DNA from: Bacteroidota bacterium | GTDB taxonomy: Bacteria; Bacteroidota; Bacteroidia; Bacteroidales; Prolixibacteraceae | Reading direction: 5' to 3' | Length of the DNA stretch: 5,816 bases | NCBI GenBank assembly: GCA_023488865.1 | Contig: JAMDDG010000053.1 | Coordinates: 1 to 5,816 of the forward strand | Shown: positions 1 to 5,177 of the stretch, piece after piece | How positions within the stretch are numbered: position 1 is the first letter of the stretch | How the letters are laid out: every line of letters begins with the position of its first letter | The notes under the pieces: model-generated | The model's input: the letters and a program-made list of their open reading frames with translations, nothing else | What the model was told of the DNA's origin: nothing | Databases searched by the model: none | Made by a program: the position numbers and the translations under genes

Positions 1-197
1 GCGCTTAAGGAAACCAGCAGTTCGTTCATCTCATAATAGATCTCGGTACGGTTACAGGTAGACAAAACAACCGCCCCCGACAAGCCGTTTAACTTAAGGA
101 CAGGAACAAACCGCTTGATATCTTCTTCGCAAAAAACAAAGCGTTCCCTTACTTCAATGGGTGCTGATTTATGGTTTAATCCAAGTAGTCCGATCAT
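1..197 (-). CDS. hemA: Glutamyl-tRNA reductase, N-terminal part (cut by window edge)
   Basis: This enzyme reduces the glutamate carried on tRNA-Glu to glutamate-1-semialdehyde with NADPH, the first committed step of C5-pathway tetrapyrrole (heme) synthesis in the cytoplasm. Only the first 65 codons are present; the full protein is usually a little over 400 residues. The translated part begins MIGLLGLNHKSAPIEVRERF, which matches the family's N-terminal signature (GLNHKxAPxxxRE), and continues to VVLSTCNRTEIYY at residues 43-55, where Cys48 is the nucleophile that takes the glutamyl group as a thioester. The start is firm: ATG at 197-195 is preceded two codons upstream by an in-frame TAA (203-201). 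There is only a weak GAGG upstream. The gene reads out of the window to the left and is separated from the histidine kinase by about 330 bases, so it probably has its own promoter. Identification rests on the motifs and is confident despite the truncation. Confidence 0.95.
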   Translation of the reverse strand, partial: MIGLLGLNHKSAPIEVRERFVFCEEDIKRFVPVLKLNGLSGAVVLSTCNRTEIYYEMNELLVSLS

Positions 198-526
198 TAC
201 TTAAGGCCTCTAATATGTTTTCAAAAGCGATATTAGAAACAGATTCTGTAGTAAATCTGAAGTTGGGCCCCCTTAGTTTCACCCTAATGCAGAAGCCTGG
301 TTTAAAAGTTATCAAACGTAGTAAAAAACCAAATTCTGAAGTTATTGGGCAACTCAATTCAATCTGAATTTATTTATTTTGTAAAACACTGAATATCAAA
401 ACATAAAAACATAATCCTAATCGAAATGATTCAAATCCGGAACGCATTGTTTTATTATTTTCACCTCCAATTAAAATCAACAAATGAACCTATCTGGATT
501 AAATCAAAATTACTGAAATCCCTTAT
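198..526. other. Spacer between histidine kinase and hemA
   Basis: This 329-base stretch holds no gene I can recognise. It must contain the hemA promoter and any terminator of the two-component operon. A minus-strand TACGTTTG at 320-313 fits the Bacteroidota -7 consensus TAnnTTTG, but no TTG lies at the usual distance upstream, so it is only a weak candidate. No strong hairpin with a T tract is visible after the kinase stop. The right part contains a minus-strand GGAGGTG (468-462) and a possible 25-codon ORF (447-370) with a hydrophobic middle. Positions 161-367 are open in one frame on each strand, but neither translation resembles a family I know. Confidence 0.5.
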
Positions 527-1804
527 TTAAAACCGTTCCAACTTGTCTTCAAAACCCACTTTCAAGCAATGCATCCCTTCGTTAAATTGATAGCTCACTT
601 TAAAACCATAAAGCGCACAAATCTTCTGTACAATGGCCAATCCCAAACCCAGCGATTCGGGTGAAGTTGAGGATTTGTAGAACCGTTTGAAAAGTAAGTT
701 TTCATCGACCGGTTGCACCGATCCGGTATTGGAAACCTGAAAAAAGTCTTTCTTCACCTCTATGATCAATTTACCCCCCTTCACATTGTGCCTTACAGCG
801 TTTTTAACTAAGTTGACAATTAACATTTCGGCTAAGTAGGGATTCATCTGCAACGTGACATCTGGTTCAATTTTTTTTACAACTTCAAGTTTTTTTGCGC
901 GGATCAGATCGTCAAGGTTCTCGAGGAGGGTAAGAAGAATGGCCTCCGGACTGACTTGCTTCGATTCCGGAAATTGTTTGTTCTCAATTTTTGCCAGCAA
1001 TATCAGGGTACTGTTGTATTTGGATAAACGAATGGAAGCTTCATAAGCATCGGTTAGCGCTTTGTACTGTTTTTCGCTCATCTCGCCGGATTGGAGCAAC
1101 AGTTCTAATTTTGAACTGATTATCGCCAGTGGGGTCTGAATTTCGTGGGAAGCATTCTCGGTGTATTCTTTCAGGTTCAGGTAATCATTTTTGATCCTTT
1201 CCGTCATGGTTTTCAGAACCCTGTTGAGATCAGCAAACTCCCTGACATCCGAATCTTTTAAAGCAAACTCTTCGTGGGTATTCAGGTCGTACCGGTTGAT
1301 CTTTTCAACTGTATCGTAGAAAACGCCCCAGACCAGCCTCGAAGAGTATCGATTTACCACCAGAAGTGCGACAATCAAAAGGACAACCAGCCCTGTCATG
1401 ATCATTATAATCCTGATAATCAGCAAATCTGTCTCTTCAAGTGATTTAAAAATCCGGATATAATACACTTGGTTGTTCACAGTTTCATTAAAGCCCAGCT
1501 GCCTGAAAAGCTGATATCGCTGTTCTTCCTGGTTATAAATCAGGGTATCATTGTATCTATCGGATGAAAGCGCCTTATCAACCGGGGTAACCAAAACTAC
1601 CTCGTTGTGGTTCTGCGGCTGGCTTGCAGATGAATGGGCCGCTTCCATCTGGTGAATGATGCTCATTTTCCGCTTCTCCATCTCCTGGTTGACATTACGG
1701 TCGACCTGGATTCGCAAGGAATAATAAAAGGCTATCGCCCCGAAAAGATAGATAAACAGGGAGATAGAAAGTAAATTAAGTGTAGTTTTAGTTAAGAGCC
1801 TCAA
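527..1804 (-). CDS. Membrane sensor histidine kinase of a two-component system
   Basis: This is a 425-residue orthodox sensor kinase that should autophosphorylate and pass phosphate to the regulator encoded just upstream. TM1 is at about residues 8-30, an extracytoplasmic sensor region at about 31-126, TM2 at about 127-150 and a HAMP-like linker at about 151-205. The HisKA H-box reads ENASHEIQTPLA with His220 as phosphoacceptor. The ATP-binding domain shows an N-box (NLVKNAVRHN, 331-340), a G1 region VSNTG (357-361) where the usual Asp of DxGxG is replaced, an F-box LFKRFYKS (371-378) and a G2 box GLGLAIV (386-392). The start is TTG at 1804-1802, overlapping the regulator's TGA as TTGA. An in-frame TGA lies three codons upstream and the next Met (residue 43) would remove TM1, so TTG is the only sensible start. 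The sensor region resembles no domain I can name; it has a few histidines (51, 57, 66). The ligand is unknown. Confidence 0.93.
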   Translation of the reverse strand: MRLLTKTTLNLLSISLFIYLFGAIAFYYSLRIQVDRNVNQEMEKRKMSIIHQMEAAHSSASQPQNHNEVVLVTPVDKALSSDRYNDTLIYNQEEQRYQLFRQLGFNETVNNQVYYIRIFKSLEETDLLIIRIIMIMTGLVVLLIVALLVVNRYSSRLVWGVFYDTVEKINRYDLNTHEEFALKDSDVREFADLNRVLKTMTERIKNDYLNLKEYTENASHEIQTPLAIISSKLELLLQSGEMSEKQYKALTDAYEASIRLSKYNSTLILLAKIENKQFPESKQVSPEAILLTLLENLDDLIRAKKLEVVKKIEPDVTLQMNPYLAEMLIVNLVKNAVRHNVKGGKLIIEVKKDFFQVSNTGSVQPVDENLLFKRFYKSSTSPESLGLGLAIVQKICALYGFKVSYQFNEGMHCLKVGFEDKLERF

Positions 1805-2478
1805 GTGACGTCAAATTTATATCCAAGTCCGTAAATTGTTTTGATGTAATCTTTGCACCCCTTCTTTAATAGCTCCCGCCGGAGGTTTTTGATGTGGGTG
1901 TAGATAAAATCGTACGAATCCGCCAAATCCATGTGGTCGCCCCACAAATGTTCGGCCAGACCGGCTTTGGTAATGATCTTGTTTTTATTGGAAATGAAGA
2001 ACAGCAGTAATTCATACTCTTTTTTGGTCAGGACCAGTTCCTGATCCAGTACAAAAGCCCTGTGTTCATCCGGAATCAATTTTATCTCGTTTAAAATCAA
2101 CTCATTGCTCCCATTAAAGCTGATCCGGCGATGAATCGATTTTAGATGTGCGTTGAGCTCGGCCAGGTGAAACGGCTTTGTAAGGTAATGATCTGCCCCA
2201 ATCTCAAGACCTTCAATCCTGTTGTCTAAAGAATTGCGTGCAGAAATAATAATAATCCCTACCGTGATGGATCTTTTCTTCACCAATCTGATCAGGTCAA
2301 GCCCGCTTCCATCCGGAAGGTTGATATCAACTACCAGGCAGTCGTACAGGTAGAGTTCAATTTTCTCAACTGCTTCATTGAAAGTGTAAACAACTTCGCA
2401 CAAGTGCCCCTCGCCGTCGAGGTATTCGACGATGGCATCCGATAGCGTTCGTTCATCTTCAATAATTAATATCTTCAT
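1801..2478 (-). CDS. OmpR/PhoB-family response regulator
   Basis: This is a 225-residue DNA-binding regulator, the usual length for the family, and the cognate partner of the kinase that follows it with a four-base overlap. Counting from the ATG at 2478, the receiver domain (1-118) has the acidic pair Glu7-Asp8, the phosphoacceptor Asp51 in VVDINLPDGSG, a switch Ser79 and Lys101 in LTKPF. After a linker, a winged-helix domain (about 127-225) contains LTKKEYELLLFF, a recognition-helix region around IYTHIKNLRREL and the closing YGLGYKF. The frame extends one codon upstream to GTG (2481), but the ATG is preferred because a perfect GGAGG lies six bases before it. It probably activates or represses target genes on phosphorylation; none can be identified here. 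The preceding 135-base spacer separates it from the ATPase gene and should carry the operon's promoter, although I found no clean TAnnTTTG in it. Confidence 0.95.
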   Translation of the reverse strand: MKILIIEDERTLSDAIVEYLDGEGHLCEVVYTFNEAVEKIELYLYDCLVVDINLPDGSGLDLIRLVKKRSITVGIIIISARNSLDNRIEGLEIGADHYLTKPFHLAELNAHLKSIHRRISFNGSNELILNEIKLIPDEHRAFVLDQELVLTKKEYELLLFFISNKNKIITKAGLAEHLWGDHMDLADSYDFIYTHIKNLRRELLKKGCKDYIKTIYGLGYKFDVT

Positions 2479-2484
2479 CACTAA

Positions 2485-2489
2485 CCTCC
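2485..2489 (-). promoter_or_regulatory. Shine-Dalgarno site (GGAGG) of the response regulator
   Basis: The minus strand reads GGAGG six bases before the ATG at 2478. It decides the start in favour of ATG over the adjacent GTG at 2481. None of the other starts in this window has such a site at proper spacing, and Bacteroidota in general make little use of them, so it stands out here. Confidence 0.6.
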
Positions 2490-2494
2490 GGTTT

Positions 2495-2563
2495 CACAAA
2501 TTAACACAAATTCAAAACCACTGCAACCACGTCAACCACAGATTTCACAAATTACACAGATTT
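2495..2563. repeat. CAC-headed nonamer repeat run
   Basis: On the plus strand the stretch divides into seven units that each begin with CAC. The last five are exactly nine bases each: CACTGCAAC, CACGTCAAC, CACAGATTT, CACAAATTA and CACAGATTT, with CACAGATTT occurring twice. The two at the left are of the same type but 10 and 14 bases long (CACAAATTAA, then CACAAATTCAAAAC). On the minus strand the same units end in GTG, giving the AATCTGTG/AATTTGTG look of low-complexity intergenic repeats that I recall from many bacterial genomes. It lies between the ATPase stop and the regulator's ribosome site, so it would fall in the regulator's promoter or leader. Its function is unknown. Confidence 0.65.
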
Positions 2564-2613
2564 AAGCTTCGAATTTATGAATCTAAGAAATTGAGTGATC
2601 TTTTTCTCACATT

Positions 2614-3798
2614 TCAAAACAATGCAGAAGGGGTGATCTTCAAAAATTCCTCCAACGGAATGCCTCCGGTTCCCACCAGCAAAACTTTTTCAGGATGGAA
2701 TTTATCAGCAAACAATTTTATTCCTGCATTTCCACTCCGTCTGCCACTTTTTACTTCAAGGGCAATCAATTTTCCATTCTTTTCGAGAATATAATCAACC
2801 TCCTGGTTTCCTTCCCTCCAATAATATAGATTATATCTGTCTGTAATTGAATTATTTATAAGATGAGCGCCTATGGAAGATTCTACCATACGGCCCCATT
2901 TCGCGGGGTCAACAACCATTTCTGAAAATGTGGCGTTGCCCAACGCACTCAATAATGCATTGTTAAATACTTGAAATTTAGGACTGGATGAACGTTTTCT
3001 GATCATATTGCCCGCATATTTTTCTATTCCTCCCAAAAGTCCACTTTCAGCAAGCAGATCCAAATAGTGTGACAACGTGGTTGTATTTCCTGCTTCCCTG
3101 AGTTCTCCCATTAACTTAGTGTAAGAAAGTATTTGGCCTGAATACAAGGTTCCAAGCTCAAAAAGCCGTTTAAGCAAGGCGGGTTTGACGATTCTGGTCA
3201 GCATCAATATATCCCTGGATATAACGGCATCTATCAGTGAATCTTTAATATAATTCTTCCAACGATCTTCCTCCCCTATCAATGGCGCTGAGCCGGGATA
3301 CCCGCCAAAAAAAATATACTGTTCGATATTCCATCCAAAAGCGGATTGCATCTCAGGATAAGACCAATGGCCAAGATAAAAAATTTCAAACCGGCCGGCT
3401 AACGATTCTGTTAACCCTTTTTGAATAAGTAACCTGGATGAACCCAAAAGGACGACTTTGATGTTGACCCCTTCCCTGGTATCCTTGTCCCATTGTTGCT
3501 TGACCTGCTCACTCCAGTTTTCAATTTTTTGTATTTCATCGATAACCAGAAGATACTCCTTTACCCCGGAGACTTTCATCCTTAACCGGGCACTTTCCCA
3601 TGTCTGCAAAACCCACAGATTGTCCGTATTCATTACTGAATCTGCCGATTCAAACACATACGGCAAGGTAAATTTCTGCAAAAGTTGCGTTATCATGGTT
3701 GTTTTACCTACCTGACGCGGTCCGGTTACCACCTGGATAAACTTTCTTGGCTCTTCAAGACGATCCTTAAGTTTCTCTATGTAAACACGTTCAAACAT
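2614..3798 (-). CDS. AAA ATPase of the AAA_14/DUF4143 family
   Basis: This is a 394-residue soluble protein, typical in length for the AAA_14 plus DUF4143 family. Numbering from the ATG at 3798, a Walker A motif GPRQVGKTT spans 26-34 (Lys32), Walker B LLVIDEIQK spans 83-91 (Asp87, Glu88), a sensor-1 region VVLLGSS spans 115-121, and Arg136 in LAGRFE may be the arginine finger. A winged-helix-like segment follows at about 224-255. The C-terminal part has EVDYIL with Asp335 and ALEVKSG with Glu348 and Lys350, the spacing of a PD-(D/E)XK nuclease fold. ATP binding is well supported; nuclease activity is inference, and the biological role of the family is not established. The frame can be extended to a TTG at 3828, adding ten residues that do not look like the family's start (MFERVYIEKL fits better). 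The gene stands alone, with 140 bases before it carrying a promoter and a large palindrome, and 135 bases after it, which suggests independent control and possible lateral acquisition. Confidence 0.9.
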   Translation of the reverse strand: MFERVYIEKLKDRLEEPRKFIQVVTGPRQVGKTTMITQLLQKFTLPYVFESADSVMNTDNLWVLQTWESARLRMKVSGVKEYLLVIDEIQKIENWSEQVKQQWDKDTREGVNIKVVLLGSSRLLIQKGLTESLAGRFEIFYLGHWSYPEMQSAFGWNIEQYIFFGGYPGSAPLIGEEDRWKNYIKDSLIDAVISRDILMLTRIVKPALLKRLFELGTLYSGQILSYTKLMGELREAGNTTTLSHYLDLLAESGLLGGIEKYAGNMIRKRSSSPKFQVFNNALLSALGNATFSEMVVDPAKWGRMVESSIGAHLINNSITDRYNLYYWREGNQEVDYILEKNGKLIALEVKSGRRSGNAGIKLFADKFHPEKVLLVGTGGIPLEEFLKITPSALF

Positions 3799-3856
3799 AT
3801 TTAATATTCTACTCAATTTAAAATGCAAAATAACTTAATACATTAAGCATATCTAT

Positions 3857-3890
3857 TCAGTGTATTGAGTAAATTTACTCAATACACTGA
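3857..3890. promoter_or_regulatory. Perfect 34-bp palindrome, probable operator
   Basis: The 17-base arm TCAGTGTATTGAGTAAA (3857-3873) is followed directly by its exact reverse complement (3874-3890), with no mismatch and no spacer. It begins one base after the -7 box of the predicted ATPase promoter, so the transcription start should fall inside it. A transcript starting there would lack part of one arm, which argues for a DNA-level protein-binding site rather than an RNA hairpin. There is no T tract on either side, so it is a poor intrinsic terminator for the transporter gene, though that remains the main alternative. Confidence 0.7.
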
Positions 3891-3910
3891 GCAAATTTAC
3901 TCAATACACT
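3871..3910. repeat. 18-bp direct repeat extending the palindrome
   Basis: AAATTTACTCAATACACT occurs at 3871-3888, within the palindrome, and again without a mismatch at 3893-3910. The offset is 22 bases, close to two helical turns, so proteins bound to both copies would lie on the same face of the DNA. The second copy covers most of the predicted -7 box and half the promoter spacer. With the left arm of the palindrome this makes three half-sites. Confidence 0.75.
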
Positions 3911-3922
3911 TATATTCGCAAA
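3892..3922 (-). promoter_or_regulatory. Bacteroidota-type promoter of the ATPase gene
   Basis: On the minus strand TTTG (3922-3919) is followed after 19 bases by TAAATTTG (3899-3892), which matches the known Bacteroides consensus of a -33 TTTG and a -7 TAnnTTTG. It points at the ATPase, giving a leader of roughly 85-90 bases to the ATG at 3798. The -7 box overlaps the third copy of the repeat arm and abuts the palindrome. Confidence 0.55.
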
Positions 3923-3938
3923 AAATAGGTGAAAAAAA

Positions 3939-4829
3939 TTACAGCCCATCTATCTTTTCAGTCTGAATATGTTGCATTTCCTGAGGTTCGGCATGAATGT
4001 ACACTTCGCTGCGCTCGATTCTTGCTCCAATCTCGGTTTCAATCTTGTCGCAAATCTCATGCACTTGCCGCAGACTCAAATCCGGATCGAGGTGCACGTT
4101 TACTTTCACAAATGTGTCGGCACCGGCGGTGCGAATTTTCAGACTATGGAAGTGTTTCACTTCTTTAAATTCAGACAGCATGAGTTTAACCAAATCTATC
4201 TTTTCCTGTGGGGCTGTATCCAACAAAACATCGATTGATTTTTTTCCTAAACGGAAGGAGATGAATAATACAATTACTGCAACGCCCAAAGCGGCCACCG
4301 AGTCTGCAAAGAAAAAGCCAAAATTGGCACAAATCAATCCAAAAAGAACCACGGATGAACTCCAGATATCTGTTGAAAAATGAACTGCATCAGCCTCCAG
4401 CGCATGGCTGTTGTATTTTTTGGCTACCCTGAACAAAGCACGTGAGCGCCAAAAATCAATGGTGATTGAGCTGGCTACCACGATGTAACTCCAGCTATTC
4501 ACTTCAATATGGGTGCTTCCGGTTATTAACCTGCTGGATGCTTCGTATACAATCCACACACAGGTAATAAGCAAAAGGAGTGTTTCGATTAAGGCAGAGA
4601 AGTTTTCAACTTTCCCGTGCCCAAAATTATGTTGAATGTCAGCAGGTTTATCCGATACCCTGACGGAGAAATAGGTTATAAGCGCTGCAAAAAGATCAAG
4701 TCCGGAGTGTAGTGCCTCTGACAAAATGCCCAAACTACCGGTAATGATTCCGATAATCAATTTAAACCCGGTTAAAAAGATAGCTGCGAAAACAGATGAC
4801 AGTGCCACCTGTTTTTTTTCTTTCTGCAT
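3939..4829 (-). CDS. Cation diffusion facilitator (probable zinc exporter)
   Basis: This 296-residue inner-membrane antiporter should export Zn2+, or a similar divalent metal, in exchange for protons. Six membrane segments lie at about residues 10-30, 34-55, 78-98, 113-132, 152-172 and 174-195, followed by a cytoplasmic ferredoxin-like metal-sensing domain (about 207-285). The transport site is complete: His41 and Asp45 (HSGLD) in TM2 and His150 and Asp154 (HFSTD) in TM5. This HD-HD set is usual in zinc carriers, whereas E. coli YiiP has Asp at the first position. The loop after TM2 holds Asp64, His67 and His71 in DIQHNFGHGKVEN, matching YiiP site B, and C-terminal His228, His246, His257 and His279 could form the regulatory zinc site. 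The start is ATG at 4829, with no Shine-Dalgarno. The gene is preceded by a 348-base spacer shared with the divergent tcdA. Metal preference is inferred from residues only; Co, Cd, Fe or Mn remain possible. Confidence 0.93.
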   Translation of the reverse strand: MQKEKKQVALSSVFAAIFLTGFKLIIGIITGSLGILSEALHSGLDLFAALITYFSVRVSDKPADIQHNFGHGKVENFSALIETLLLLITCVWIVYEASSRLITGSTHIEVNSWSYIVVASSITIDFWRSRALFRVAKKYNSHALEADAVHFSTDIWSSSVVLFGLICANFGFFFADSVAALGVAVIVLFISFRLGKKSIDVLLDTAPQEKIDLVKLMLSEFKEVKHFHSLKIRTAGADTFVKVNVHLDPDLSLRQVHEICDKIETEIGARIERSEVYIHAEPQEMQHIQTEKIDGL

Positions 4830-5177
4830 GATAGAAATTTACAGTTTCAAACGCCACTTAAGATTTATGTAAATTTAACCGATTTTCATCACTTTAAAAG
4901 AAATCCGGCTCTTTTAGACAACAATTCATGCAATTTAGAAAGCAATTAATTCTAAACAAAAAACAGGTGGATTCACTTTAAAGTTCAGAATACCCATGAA
5001 GTCATATACCTTGCCCTAAAAGAATCGCAGTATCATCTGTTATGATGAAGCAGCCAACTCCAAAGAGCGGTTTGATTTGTCGATAAGTCACTATCTTTAA
5101 ATTAGTTTTTTGTATTTTCGGCCTGATAATTAACAGAAAAATACATTTAATTACCTGTATTTCAGACTATTTTACCA
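4830..5177. other. Divergent spacer between cation transporter and tcdA
   Basis: This 348-base region must hold the promoters of the transporter (leftward) and tcdA (rightward). I found no exact TAnnTTTG on either strand; TATTTTCG at 5113-5120 is a one-mismatch candidate facing tcdA without a placed -33 partner. There are small inverted repeats: AAATTTAC (4835-4842) with GTAAATTT (4869-4876), and TTTAGAA (4934-4940) with TTCTAAA (4950-4956). The first shares the GTAAATTTAC core of the palindrome before the ATPase but is short and AT-rich. Positions 5002-5091 hold a possible gene remnant, listed separately. Confidence 0.5.
5002..5091 (-). pseudogene. Possible remnant of a Nudix hydrolase N-terminus
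   Basis: Read on the minus strand from a GTG at 5091, a 29-codon stretch ends at TGA (5004-5002). Residues 6-17 read IKPLFGVGCFII and residues 18-27 TDDTAILLGQ. This follows the first two strands of MutT/Nudix hydrolases (a GVGxxI strand, an acidic turn, then ILLGxR). The expected Nudix box (GX5EX7REUXEEXGU) is absent: the frame stops where the loop before it should begin, and I saw no continuation in other frames down to the transporter start. GC is higher than in the spacer around it. If real, it is a dead fragment left by deletion. The match is short and made by eye, so chance similarity is a serious alternative. Confidence 0.3.

Noticed and set aside
161..367. Plus-strand 68-codon frame overlapping the hemA start, and a 62-codon frame opposite it (169-357)
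   Set aside because: Neither translation shows a motif or family resemblance, and the plus frame starts inside hemA. AT-rich spacer frames of this length are expected by chance.
2432..2794. Plus-strand 120-codon frame across the regulator-ATPase spacer
   Set aside because: It overlaps the ends of two well-supported minus-strand genes and reads through the nonamer repeat; the composition is that of a shadow frame.
3799..3828. TTG start extending the ATPase by ten residues
   Set aside because: The ATG at 3798 matches where the family normally begins, and the ten extra residues have no resemblance to it.
3857..3910. CRISPR-like or terminator reading of the palindrome and repeat
   Set aside because: There are only two direct copies, four bases apart, with no spacers, so this is not CRISPR. 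No T tract follows the palindrome on either strand, so an intrinsic terminator is unlikely.
3929..4383. Plus-strand frames opposite the cation transporter C-terminus
   Set aside because: They are the complement of a strongly supported gene, with no motifs of their own.
4953..5100. Plus-strand short frames before tcdA that look protein-like
   Set aside because: They are the complement of the minus-strand Nudix-like frame, each is closed by stops within about 30 codons, and neither resembles a known family.
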